Shown one piece after another: positions 1-7,950 of a stretch of DNA of 64,000 nucleotides. The notes below the pieces were generated by a model, which was not told where the DNA came from, did not search any database, and saw nothing but the letters and a program-made list of their open reading frames with translations. The DNA lies in assembly GCA_022452035.1 (NCBI GenBank), contig JAKURV010000006.1, positions 31,045 through 95,044 on the forward strand. Reading direction: 5' to 3'. The position numbers and the translations under genes were made by a program. Within the stretch, counting starts at the first letter, position 1; the number at the start of each line of letters is the position of its first letter. The DNA is from Acidimicrobiales bacterium. GTDB lineage: Bacteria; Actinomycetota; Acidimicrobiia; Acidimicrobiales; MedAcidi-G1.

Positions 1-471
1 GATGAGGGCAGCCGAGGTGAGGGGAACCTCAGCGGGGATAGGGACGGCTTGGTTCTCGTGGACGATGGTCTCTTGGGCAAAGGCGCCCAGGTTGGCGAAC
101 CCCCACAGGGCCTGCTCGCCCTCGACGTGGGTATGACGGAGACCGCCGAAGCCGCAGTTACCCGGATCACCGCCCTCGCAGGTCGGGCAGTGTCCACAGT
201 TCCCAAACGTGGACAGCACCACGTGGTCACCTACCGAGCAATAAGTAACGGCCGATCCGACCTCCACAACGACGCCGGCTGCCTCGTGCCCGGGGACCAG
301 CGGGGTGGGCATGTAGTACTTGCCGTGCACGCAACTGAGATCACTGCCGCAGACACCGGCCGCCCGGATCTCGACGCGGACCTGCCGCGGCTCAAGGTCC
401 GCCGCATGCTCAAGGGCGTCGGATAGCCGGACGTGCTCCTCGCCGTTGCCCTCCTGGATAAGGCCCTGCAT
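1..471 (-). CDS. Zinc-dependent alcohol dehydrogenase, N-terminal part (cut by window edge)
   Basis: The first 157 residues of a medium-chain Zn alcohol dehydrogenase are present; the gene runs off the left edge with no stop. The GroES-like domain is clear. Cys41 in GVCGSDLS and His62-Glu63 in GHEAAGVV are the catalytic-zinc positions. Cys92, Cys95, Cys98 and Cys106 form the structural-zinc lobe. The NAD(P)-binding Rossmann domain lies outside the window. The family oxidises alcohols or polyols to carbonyls; the substrate cannot be read from this part. The ATG at 471 gives the natural family N-terminus. It points the same way as the hydrolase and sulfatase upstream of it, so the three may be co-transcribed. 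Confidence 0.9.
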   Translation of the reverse strand, partial: MQGLIQEGNGEEHVRLSDALEHAADLEPRQVRVEIRAAGVCGSDLSCVHGKYYMPTPLVPGHEAAGVVVEVGSAVTYCSVGDHVVLSTFGNCGHCPTCEGGDPGNCGFGGLRHTHVEGEQALWGFANLGAFAQETIVHENQAVPIPAEVPLTSAALI

Positions 472-561
472 GGTGGACGTGCTCCGTTCGACCGAAATCA
501 GACAGGACCCATCATCCCGCCCGGATGTCGGCGGGGCCAACGCGTGGGACGGTGTCACCGA

Positions 562-1320
562 TCACAGTGAGGCCCAGAAGCCCACGAGCAGGTCAGCGGC
601 CTCGTCGGGACGCTCCATCATCCACCAGTGGCCAGCACCATCCATCGGAGCGTGCCAGGCACCCAGGCGGTCGGCCATTTCGGCGGCCCGACCCGGCGGC
701 CCTACATAGGGGTCCTCGGTCGGGTCCAAGGCCAGCCCGGGTGGGAGGTCGGTGGCGGCCAGGATCTTGCCCAACTCGATCATTGCCGGCTGGGCGCCCG
801 ACCGGTAGAGCGGGAGGATGCAGTCGGTCATGGCCTCGAGTGCGTCGGCCATGTCCGCGGCCGCCGCCTTGGTTACGCCGTTGGTGCCCATGTTGGCAAT
901 CCAGTCCTCGCGTGACACGGCACCCATCCCGTCCAGTACCTGCTCACCAACGTCGGGGGTTTGCCAGAGTTGGGCTAGGTCGTGCCACTGGTAGTCGGGG
1001 TGTACAAGGCCCGTGCAGTCACACGCCCACGAGTGGACGAGGTCAGGTCGGGTAGCCAGGACGCCAAACACGTGGCCGGCCCCCCAGTCATGGCCAACCA
1101 GGTCGACCGGGTTGCCACCGGAGGTCAGATCCTCCAGCTCGGCGATCAGCCAGTCTCGGTATTCGAGCTGGGTGGCTCCCCACCCGTCCGGTATTGATGC
1201 GCCGAACCCGGGTGGCGAAAGCAGCACCAGGTCAGTGACGCTGCGGTCGGTGAGCTCGCAGACCAAGTCAGTCCAGATGGCATCAGTTTCCGGGTTGCCG
1301 TGGATCAGGACAGTGGTCAT
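562..1320 (-). CDS. Alpha/beta-hydrolase fold protein (epoxide hydrolase/dehalogenase-like nucleophile)
   Basis: About 252 residues. The oxyanion-hole motif is HGNPETDAIW near the N-terminus. The nucleophile elbow is GHDWGAGH, with Asp in the nucleophile position as in epoxide hydrolases and haloalkane dehalogenases rather than Ser. The C-terminal catalytic His is in GAGHWWMMERP. I chose the ATG at 1320 because a GGAGG stands 7 bases upstream; a TTG at 1350 would overlap the sulfatase stop. The gene follows the sulfatase by 26 bp, which suggests one transcript. The substrate is unknown; hydrolysis of an epoxide, halide or ester is the family-level expectation. Confidence 0.85.
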   Translation of the reverse strand: MTTVLIHGNPETDAIWTDLVCELTDRSVTDLVLLSPPGFGASIPDGWGATQLEYRDWLIAELEDLTSGGNPVDLVGHDWGAGHVFGVLATRPDLVHSWACDCTGLVHPDYQWHDLAQLWQTPDVGEQVLDGMGAVSREDWIANMGTNGVTKAAAADMADALEAMTDCILPLYRSGAQPAMIELGKILAATDLPPGLALDPTEDPYVGPPGRAAEMADRLGAWHAPMDGAGHWWMMERPDEAADLLVGFWASL

Positions 1321-1346
1321 GCGGTTTCCTCCATTTCCGGCAGGGG

Positions 1347-2783
1347 TCAACCCCGTTCGGTCAGGTCGTATTCGGCCATGAAGTATGGGGTGTCAGGGTC
1401 GTAGGAGGTAAGGGTGACGGGATCAGCTACCTGACCCACCGGGCGGACGTCGGAGCCAAGGGTGTTTGAGGCGTCGTCGCCAAGTTCGTCCCTGGCCTCC
1501 TCGACGAGGGCTAAGAGCTCGGCAACCACAGCGGGGTTTTCCTCGACCACGTCGTTTCGCTCGCCGATATCCGTCTCCAGGTCATAGAGCCGCACCCGTT
1601 CCACGTTCCACTTCCGGACATGAAGCTTCCAGCGGCCTTTTCTCACGGCCTCCACGTTGCCGCCAAGGATGTAGAAGAACGGGGCCTCGGGCGGAGCGTC
1701 GCCGCCCTCCAGGAGGGTGCTGATGTCTCGCCCGTCCAGAGTCCGGTCGCCAGGGACGTCGACGCCACACCACCCCGCGATTGTGGGATAGAGGTCCATG
1801 GCGTTGACGACCTCGGGGACCGTCTGCCCAGCCGGGACTCTTCCCGGCCACCGGACGATGCACGGAACCCTCTGACCGCCCTCCCACGTTGTGCCCTTTG
1901 CGGCCCGGAGCGCGCCGTTGCTTCCACCGCCGTCGCGAATCAGGGCACCGTTGTCACTGGTGAAGACGACCACCGTGTCCTCGTCCAGGCCCAGAGCTCG
2001 GATCTCGGCAAGGAGTGCCCCGGTTGACCAATCAATACATTGCACCGCCGCCCCGTAACGGCCATTAGTTGACTGTCGGACGAAGCGATCCCGGACGTAG
2101 ATCGGCAGGTGCACGTAGAGGTGTGCCAGGTAGAGGAAGAACGGCCGGTTCCGATTAGAGCGTAGGAACTCCACCGCGTCGGCAACGTATGCCTCGGTAA
2201 GGGCAGCCTGGTCGGGCTGCTCGGCTACTACGTCGTCGTCCCGCATAAGAGGAAGGGGCGGGCGGTTAGCCAGCATCGGGGCGTCGTTGGGCACCGGTGT
2301 TCCTAGTTGCTCCATGATGTCGCGGTAGGACTGCCCCTCGGGCGGTAAGGCCTGCCGACCCATGTCGTTGCTGTAGGGGAGGCCAAACCATCCGTCGAAA
2401 CCATGGCGGGTAGGCAGGAACTCCGGTTGGTCTCCGCAGTGCCACTTTCCGACCAGCCGGGTGGCATACCCAGCGTCGCTGAGGAGCCGGGCGATGGTGA
2501 TCTCGTCAGGGTGCAGCCCCTGAGCCTGGCCGGGGAACAAGACGGGAGCGTTGTCGATGCTCCGCCCACCGAAGCCAACCCGGAGCGGATAACTACCGGT
2601 AAGCATCGCGGCCCGTGACGGCGAGCAGACCGGTGACGCCATGTAGAAGTCGGTGAGGCGGGCCCCTTCAGAGGCCATGCAGTCCAGGGTCGGGGTCTCA
2701 TGCTGAGTTGAGCCGTAGCACGACAGGTCGCCGTAACCCAGATCGTCGCAGTTGATGAGGATGACGTTCGGTCGTCGACTCAT
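1347..2783 (-). CDS. Sulfatase (arylsulfatase family, Cys-type)
   Basis: A 478-residue sulfatase. Asp13-Asp14 in NCDDLGYGD are metal ligands. The maturation motif is Cys53-S-P-S-Arg57, whose Cys is converted to formylglycine by a separate enzyme not seen in the window. FTSDNGA further on is the second metal cluster (Asp-Asn). Members hydrolyse sulfate esters of sugars or aryl compounds. No signal peptide is evident, so it may be cytoplasmic. The ATG at 2783 gives the usual MSRRPNVILI start; an in-frame ATG at 2810 adds nine unconserved residues. It is upstream of a hydrolase and a dehydrogenase on the same strand, and a divergent gene begins 109 bp away. Confidence 0.92.
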   Translation of the reverse strand: MSRRPNVILINCDDLGYGDLSCYGSTQHETPTLDCMASEGARLTDFYMASPVCSPSRAAMLTGSYPLRVGFGGRSIDNAPVLFPGQAQGLHPDEITIARLLSDAGYATRLVGKWHCGDQPEFLPTRHGFDGWFGLPYSNDMGRQALPPEGQSYRDIMEQLGTPVPNDAPMLANRPPLPLMRDDDVVAEQPDQAALTEAYVADAVEFLRSNRNRPFFLYLAHLYVHLPIYVRDRFVRQSTNGRYGAAVQCIDWSTGALLAEIRALGLDEDTVVVFTSDNGALIRDGGGSNGALRAAKGTTWEGGQRVPCIVRWPGRVPAGQTVPEVVNAMDLYPTIAGWCGVDVPGDRTLDGRDISTLLEGGDAPPEAPFFYILGGNVEAVRKGRWKLHVRKWNVERVRLYDLETDIGERNDVVEENPAVVAELLALVEEARDELGDDASNTLGSDVRPVGQVADPVTLTSYDPDTPYFMAEYDLTERG

Positions 2784-2892
2784 GGCTGGCCCTTCAGTCA
2801 CCGTGATCATCCTGCGTGGGGCAGCAGTCTGCCGAAGCGGGCCCGGGGACCGGACCCGGTCTGGGGGTCAGACCGAGACTACGGTCCGCTCC

Positions 2893-3390
2893 ATGAGCGA
2901 CGAAGCCGAGAGCCAGAAGGTCGTTATGGAGTGGGAGACCCCCACCCACGCAGAGATAATCGAGATTACGAAGGCGCACATCATGGGGATGGAGGCCTCC
3001 GATGACGATGCCGTGTGGTGTGTGGTGGGTATGCACCACGTGCTGTTACACACCGTCGGTCGACGATCGGGTAACGAACACAAGGTGGCCTTACCGTTCT
3101 GGCGTGATGCCGACGGGCATCGGATTGTGGTCGGATCGTTTGCCGGGGCGACGAATGACCCGGCGTGGGTCCTGAACCTACGGGACCGGGAGGCCAATCC
3201 CCGGGTGAAAGTCAGGGTGCAGGGCGGCATGTTCTGGTCTGAGCACGAGGTCCTCGATGCAGGCCCAACCCGTGACGCCCTGTGGGCGGCCCTCGTGGAG
3301 GATCGCGCGTTTTATGCCGACTACCAGACAAAGACGGACCGGGTGATACCACTGGTGCGCCTGGCCGAGACTGAATCCATCACCGATTAA
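2893..3390 (+). CDS. Deazaflavin (F420)-dependent nitroreductase-family protein
   Basis: 165 residues matching the Ddn/F420 split-barrel family. The diagnostic stretch is HTVGRRSGNEHKVALPF, followed by VVGSFAGATNDPAWVLNL and NPRVKVRVQGG, the order seen in actinobacterial Ddn-like proteins. Members reduce nitro groups, quinones or enones with F420H2; the physiological substrate is unknown. I chose the ATG at 2893 because conservation begins there; the frame stays open upstream to 2752 without family similarity. It is transcribed away from the sulfatase and convergently with the lactonase-like gene. The family is largely confined to F420-producing Actinomycetota and Chloroflexota, so it supports the taxonomic guess. 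Confidence 0.85.
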   Translation: MSDEAESQKVVMEWETPTHAEIIEITKAHIMGMEASDDDAVWCVVGMHHVLLHTVGRRSGNEHKVALPFWRDADGHRIVVGSFAGATNDPAWVLNLRDREANPRVKVRVQGGMFWSEHEVLDAGPTRDALWAALVEDRAFYADYQTKTDRVIPLVRLAETESITD

Positions 3391-3426
3391 TCGATCGGTC
3401 ATCGATCAGGTAAGGCGGATTATCGA

Positions 3427-3445
3427 GAGCCCGATTTCGGGGCTC
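3427..3445. terminator. Candidate stem-loop between convergent genes
   Basis: GAGCCC (3427-3432) pairs with GGGCTC (3440-3445) around a 7-base loop, in the 69-bp gap between two convergent genes. Neither strand has a T-run after the stem, so it is not a classical intrinsic terminator. Position is the main support. Confidence 0.3.
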
Positions 3446-3459
3446 AAGCACCGGGGTCC

Positions 3460-4305
3460 TCAGGGTCGGCCTGCACGGGGATGGTCCACGCGCGTGGCCC
3501 AGATACAGCCGTCGCCGGTGTCCGCGCGAACCGAGCCGGCAGCCGGGGCGGTGAGGATGTACAGGGTCCGCCCGTCGTCACCACCGAGGGTGCAGGCGAA
3601 TGCCTGCTGTGGAGTCTCGATGCGGTGGGTGATCTCGCCACCCTCCAACACCCGGAGCACTCCAGAGGTGGCCACGTCCGCAAACCAGATTCCACTCGCT
3701 TCGTCCATCGTGCAGCCGTCGGGCGCCGACTGCGGAAGGGGAGCCCACACACGGCCCGGGCCCGGTGTTCCGTTCCTGTCAAGGTTGAAGGCGGTGTAGC
3801 GCTGACCGAATGTTTCCCCCACAACCAGGGTCCGCCCATCGGGGGTGATGACAGAACCGTTGGGGAACAGCAGGTCGCCGGGCCCGACGTCGACGGTTCC
3901 ATCCGGTCGCACCACGGCCAGAGTTGCGGCCTGTGGGTGGCCATAGTCGGTCTCGATGTCCCAGCCGAAGTTCCCCACGTATGCGGTGCCGTCAGCCGCG
4001 ACGACCATGTCGTTGCAGTGCCAGGTGGCGACTTCAGAGAGATCGGCGTGAATGATCACCTCGCTGTCCACTACACGGAGAACCTGTCTGGCCACCATGG
4101 CTACGACGAGCAGGGAGCCGTCGGGCATCCACCCAAGCCCGGAGGGTTGTTCGTCGCCCAGGTCCAGCACGGTTTCGCGTTCGCCATCCGGTGAAACGGC
4201 GTAGACGCGGTGCTGGTAGAAGTCGCTGTACCAAAGGCGGCCGTCGTGCCAGCGAGGCCCCTCGCCGAAGTCCAGGTCGTTGAGCACCAGTTCGAGTTCT
4301 GCCAT
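3460..4305 (-). CDS. SMP-30/gluconolactonase-like family protein
   Basis: 281 residues of a six-bladed beta-propeller of the SMP-30/gluconolactonase/LRE type. The divalent-metal ligands are recognisable: Glu in DFGEGPRWHDG near the N-terminus, Asn in CNDMVVAADG mid-protein, and the PNGSVITPDG and PDGCTMDEASGIWFA blocks. Family members hydrolyse sugar lactones or related esters. The start is the ATG at 4305, with GGGAGG five bases upstream; a TTG directly before it is less likely. It is divergent from an MFS carrier 83 bp away, so the pair could import and open a sugar-acid lactone; that link is inference. Confidence 0.88.
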   Translation of the reverse strand: MAELELVLNDLDFGEGPRWHDGRLWYSDFYQHRVYAVSPDGERETVLDLGDEQPSGLGWMPDGSLLVVAMVARQVLRVVDSEVIIHADLSEVATWHCNDMVVAADGTAYVGNFGWDIETDYGHPQAATLAVVRPDGTVDVGPGDLLFPNGSVITPDGRTLVVGETFGQRYTAFNLDRNGTPGPGRVWAPLPQSAPDGCTMDEASGIWFADVATSGVLRVLEGGEITHRIETPQQAFACTLGGDDGRTLYILTAPAAGSVRADTGDGCIWATRVDHPRAGRP

Positions 4306-4388
4306 CAAGGCCTCCCGGATCTCGTCCCGATATTACGGGAGGGTCTAAGCGCTGGTGAAGGCGGTGCTCCGCCTAGCCTTCGGCGCCG

Positions 4389-5558
4389 ATGGGCTTCCGA
4401 GCGCTGGCACCTTACGTTTGGCCGATCTACGGGCCCTGGATGTCGGCCAGCCTCGGCATGAGCCTCCTCCTGGTCGCATTGCCAATCATCCTGGTTGGGG
4501 ATGGCCACGGGTACGCCCTGGCCAGCATTGTGGCCGGTGCCGGGGGTGCGGGAGCTGCCACCGGGGCGCTACCCGTAGGTTGGGCCACTGATCGGTGGGG
4601 TCCGGCCAGAGTGGGGGCGGGGTCCCTCGTGGCCATGGTGGGTTCAGCGGCCGTCATGACGGCCAGCGGAACGGTCGTCCTTTTGGGACTTGGCCACTTT
4701 GTGTTCGGGGCCGGCGCGCTCGGTGTGATGCTGTCGCGCCAAGCTGACCTGACCCGTCGGATTCCACTCCAGCTCCGCGGCCGAGCCATGTCACTGATGG
4801 GCGGGACAATGCGGTTCTCAGTTCTACTCGGGACCATCGTTGGCGGAGTCCTCGTCGATGTGGCGGGAGCCCGATGGACCTTTGGGGCTGCCGGCCTAGG
4901 AGCAGCGATAGGCATTCCGGCGGTTCTTCCTGGGGCCCTCAAGCCGGAAAGGGAGGTTGCTCCGATCGGTGCCGGAGGTCCGGACCTGTTGGAGGTGATA
5001 CGGGCGAACCGGCGGCGTCTACTGCACGCAGGCCTATTCGGGATGGCTGCTATGACGACGCGTGAGGGTCGGATGGTGTTACTGCCCCTGGTGGGGGTTG
5101 CCTTAGACCTTCGACCATCGACCATCGGGATACTGGTGGCTGCCGGCTACAGCGCGGACCTCATCCTCTTCCCGCTGTCGGGCTACATCATGGACCGCCT
5201 GGGTCGCCTAGCGGCCATAGTGCCGGCCTACGCACTACTCGCGCTCGGCCTCCTCAGCCTGCTGGTGGTGGACTCGGCGACAGGGGTTTTGTTTTCGGGG
5301 TTGGTGATGGGCGTCGGGAACGGCCTGAGCGCCGGCTCCCTATTCACCCTGAGTAGCGACCTAGCCCCCAAGGAGGGAACGGCGTCCTTCCTCTCGGCTG
5401 TCGCGCTGATCACCGACGGCGGTCGGGTGCTTGGACCGCTGGTTGTGGCGGTAGTGGCCAGTCTCGGCAGCTTGGATGGCGCAGCGGTTGGCCTGGCCCT
5501 AGTCATGACCCTCGGCCTGGTCTGGCTGGTGACCGTGGTCGGCGAAACCTCAACCTAG
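4389..5558 (+). CDS. MFS transporter
   Basis: A 389-residue, very hydrophobic protein with about 12 predicted membrane segments in two halves joined by a cytoplasmic loop near residues 185-210 (PERE region). The motif-A-like loop between TM2 and TM3 reads GWATDRWGPARVGAGS, and a second copy reads GYIMDRLGRLAAIVPAY, both typical of the major facilitator superfamily. No substrate-specific signature is visible. It is divergent from the lactonase-like gene and is followed after 10 bp by an Old Yellow Enzyme gene, so the two are probably co-transcribed. There is no clear ribosome site at the ATG. Confidence 0.85.
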   Translation: MGFRALAPYVWPIYGPWMSASLGMSLLLVALPIILVGDGHGYALASIVAGAGGAGAATGALPVGWATDRWGPARVGAGSLVAMVGSAAVMTASGTVVLLGLGHFVFGAGALGVMLSRQADLTRRIPLQLRGRAMSLMGGTMRFSVLLGTIVGGVLVDVAGARWTFGAAGLGAAIGIPAVLPGALKPEREVAPIGAGGPDLLEVIRANRRRLLHAGLFGMAAMTTREGRMVLLPLVGVALDLRPSTIGILVAAGYSADLILFPLSGYIMDRLGRLAAIVPAYALLALGLLSLLVVDSATGVLFSGLVMGVGNGLSAGSLFTLSSDLAPKEGTASFLSAVALITDGGRVLGPLVVAVVASLGSLDGAAVGLALVMTLGLVWLVTVVGETST

Positions 5559-5568
5559 GTTGCCTCGA

Positions 5569-6645
5569 ATGGTGAGCCTCTTTTCTCCAACGTCGTTGGG
5601 AACTCTGAAACTCCGGAACCGGATCGTCATGGCGCCCATGACCCGCTCACGATCCACCGAGAACGGCGCAGCGACCGACCTGATGGCCTGGTATTACGGG
5701 CAGCGGGCTTCGGCAGGCCTAATCGTGACTGAGGGGATCGCCCCGAGCGAGGACGGCAAGGGTTATTGCCGCACGCCGGTCCTGGACTCGTCGGAACGGG
5801 CCGACGGTTGGCGGCCAGTAACCAGCGCCGTACATCAGCGCGGCGGGCTGATCGTCGCCCAAGCCATGCACTGCGGACGAATTGCCCATAAAGACAACAA
5901 GACTCCGGACGCCGAGACTGTGGCTCCGTCAGCCGTCCGTGCCACAGGAGAGATGTACACGGACGGCAACGGCCTGCAGCCCTTCGACCAACCACGAGAA
6001 CTGACGGAATACGAGGTTCCAGGAGTGGTGGCGGAATACCGGCGATTCGCTGCCCTGGCTGTCGAAGCCGGATTCGATGGCGTCGAACTCCACGGGACGA
6101 GCGGCTACCTACCGGCCCAGTTCCTGTGCACGGGAACAAACCGGAGAACCGACGCCTACGGCGGGCCAGTCCAGAATCGGATCCGGTTTGTGGTTGAAGT
6201 GCTACACGCAATGGCCGACGAGGTGGGAGCCAACCGAATCGGCCTCCGCATCTGCCCGGGGAACCCCTTCAACGACCTTCAAGATGAGGGTCCTTCCGAC
6301 GTCGAGGACACCTTCCGGGCACTTCTGGAGGAGATACGTCCCATGGGGCTCGCCTACCTACACGTCATCCGTCTGGCGGGAGCGCACCTGGACAACCTGG
6401 CATTGGCCCGGGACCACCACGACGGAGCACTAATCGCCAACGACTCCTTCGACGCCCGAGAGGCCGAAGATGCCATCACCGCCGAACGATGTGACGCCGT
6501 GTCGTTCGCGCGGTACTTCCTGGCCAACCCCGACCTAGTTGAGCGCTTCGCTGATGGTCTGCCGTTGGCTCGCTTCGATTCACGCACCCTTTACACCCCG
6601 GGGCCCGCCGGCTACATCGACTATCCGACAGCTGGAGAGGCGTGA
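5569..6645 (+). CDS. Old Yellow Enzyme family NADH:flavin oxidoreductase
   Basis: 358 residues of a TIM-barrel FMN enzyme. Diagnostic stretches are NRIVMAPMTRSRS at the N-terminus, AQAMHCGRIAH, GFDGVELHGTSGYLPAQFL (FMN/substrate barrel strand) and NRRTDAYGG, the order of NemA/OPR-type ene-reductases. The reaction is NAD(P)H-dependent reduction of activated C=C bonds or nitro esters via FMN. The ATG at 5569 starts the conserved SLFSPTSLGTLKLRNRI; a TTG at 5560 is an alternative. Ten bases separate it from the MFS stop, suggesting co-transcription with transport of an unsaturated substrate. Confidence 0.92.
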   Translation: MVSLFSPTSLGTLKLRNRIVMAPMTRSRSTENGAATDLMAWYYGQRASAGLIVTEGIAPSEDGKGYCRTPVLDSSERADGWRPVTSAVHQRGGLIVAQAMHCGRIAHKDNKTPDAETVAPSAVRATGEMYTDGNGLQPFDQPRELTEYEVPGVVAEYRRFAALAVEAGFDGVELHGTSGYLPAQFLCTGTNRRTDAYGGPVQNRIRFVVEVLHAMADEVGANRIGLRICPGNPFNDLQDEGPSDVEDTFRALLEEIRPMGLAYLHVIRLAGAHLDNLALARDHHDGALIANDSFDAREAEDAITAERCDAVSFARYFLANPDLVERFADGLPLARFDSRTLYTPGPAGYIDYPTAGEA

Positions 6646-6755
6646 CAGCCCGATTCGGCAACAGGAGGAAAGCGCGCACGAGGAGCTGCTCGGGTTCGAC
6701 CTGCCACCATCTACGGGTTGGCGGACCAGCCGCGGCGCGACGATCCTGACGAGGC

Positions 6756-7028
6756 ATGCACTACGTGATCCACGCCCTGGACCGCCCTGACGCCGGCGAC
6801 CTGAGGGACCAGACCCGACCGGACCACCTGGCGTACTTGGCCGGCTTTGCTGTGACGTTCGGTGGGCCCCTCCTGGATGATGACGGCCAGATGTGCGGTT
6901 CTCTGATCGTCCTTGACGTCGATACCCGCGAGGCGGCCGAGGAGTTCGCGGCCGGGGATCCCTACGCCGAGGCGGGCCTGTTCGAACGAGTCACGATTAC
7001 AGGCTTCCGACCCCTACTGGGCACCTGA
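6756..7028 (+). CDS. YciI-family protein
   Basis: 90 residues with the YciI/YCGL-type dimeric ferredoxin-like fold. The conserved features are RPDHLAYLAGF, with the His of the putative active site, GGPLLDDDGQMCGSLIVLD, and the C-terminal DPYAEAGLFERVTITGF block. Members are small putative catalysts or accessory proteins without a settled function. It lies 110 bp behind the Old Yellow Enzyme gene on the same strand and converges with the following hydrolase. Confidence 0.88.
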   Translation: MHYVIHALDRPDAGDLRDQTRPDHLAYLAGFAVTFGGPLLDDDGQMCGSLIVLDVDTREAAEEFAAGDPYAEAGLFERVTITGFRPLLGT

Positions 7029-7050
7029 GTCTCGCCTACGTACTCACCGG

Positions 7051-7839
7051 TCAGTCCAAGCCGGCCAGAAAGTCCAGCATGGCAGGATTGACTACGTCTG
7101 GCGCCTCGAGGTTGCTGGTATGGCCGGCGCCGGGAACCACCACGAAGGTTGACGGCCCCGAGAGTGATTCCGAGACGAGGCGCCCCCGTTCCACTGGAAT
7201 GGCCATGTCCGCGTCGCCGTGAAAGACGATGCTCGGACAGGTGATCTCACCAAGACGTTCGACGATCGAATCGCGTTCGAAGAGACAGTCCTTGGCCCCC
7301 ACCCACGCGGCAATCGGCTTGGAGGTCCACTTGCCCCGCCAGTAACGGGCGTCGGCGTAGCCAGGGGCGAACAGGAACATCTGGAGGGCATCACCGATCT
7401 CGCCGGAAAGCCCCATGGCGCCAGCGGCGTCGAAGAGTCCCTGGTACTGCGCCCGATCCTCGACGGAGAGAGCTTCGGCCTCGGTGTCGACTAACACCAT
7501 GGCCCGAACCCGGGCAGGGGCGGTGAGCGCGACCCGCAGCGTCAGGAAACCGCCCTGAGACATACCGCCGAGCACCACACGATCAATGCCTAGGTGGTCA
7601 AGCAGCCCGACCACGTCGGCAGCCAGGTCCCAGTAGTCGAAGGGCTCGGTGTGGGTTGTCTGGCCCCAGCCCCGTTCGTCGTAGGTCACGACCCGCCATC
7701 CGGCGCCGGTGAGAGGACCAACCTGATGCACCCACATCTCATGACCCATGCCAAAGCCGTGGCTCAGCAAGATGGCTGGCCCGTCGCCACCGGTGTCCAG
7801 GTAGTGGATGGTCTGGTCATTGACATCGGCGAAGGGCAC
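7051..7839 (-). CDS. Alpha/beta hydrolase
   Basis: 262 residues. The oxyanion-hole motif is SHGFGMGHEMW, the Ser nucleophile sits in the elbow GGMSQGGF, the acidic residue is in FHGDADMAIPVERG, and the catalytic His is in GAGHTSNLEAPD. It is similar in layout to 3-oxoadipate enol-lactonase and other small esterases. I chose the GTG at 7839 because GAGGAG lies seven bases upstream; the frame stays open to an ATG at 7917. It is transcribed away from the unknown gene at 7951 and converges with the YciI gene. The substrate is not determinable. Confidence 0.87.
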   Translation of the reverse strand: MPFADVNDQTIHYLDTGGDGPAILLSHGFGMGHEMWVHQVGPLTGAGWRVVTYDERGWGQTTHTEPFDYWDLAADVVGLLDHLGIDRVVLGGMSQGGFLTLRVALTAPARVRAMVLVDTEAEALSVEDRAQYQGLFDAAGAMGLSGEIGDALQMFLFAPGYADARYWRGKWTSKPIAAWVGAKDCLFERDSIVERLGEITCPSIVFHGDADMAIPVERGRLVSESLSGPSTFVVVPGAGHTSNLEAPDVVNPAMLDFLAGLD

Positions 7840-7950
7840 GGTTGATCTCCTCGGGTGCTCCATGTTGGGCTGACTGGTTAATCGATCGACGGCCGCGTTC
7901 GGGATGAAAACTCGCAACAGAGCGCTTAGCGAAATCTACTCTGGGGACCT

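Noticed and set aside
3387..3397. TTAATCGATCG seen here and again at 7878-7888
   Set aside because: An 11-bp match in two unrelated spacers is easily chance in 64 kb and no dyad or context links them.
4427..5125. 232-codon minus-strand open frame opposite the MFS carrier
   Set aside because: Composition is the Arg/Pro/Ala-rich pattern of an antisense shadow, and the plus-strand gene is clear.
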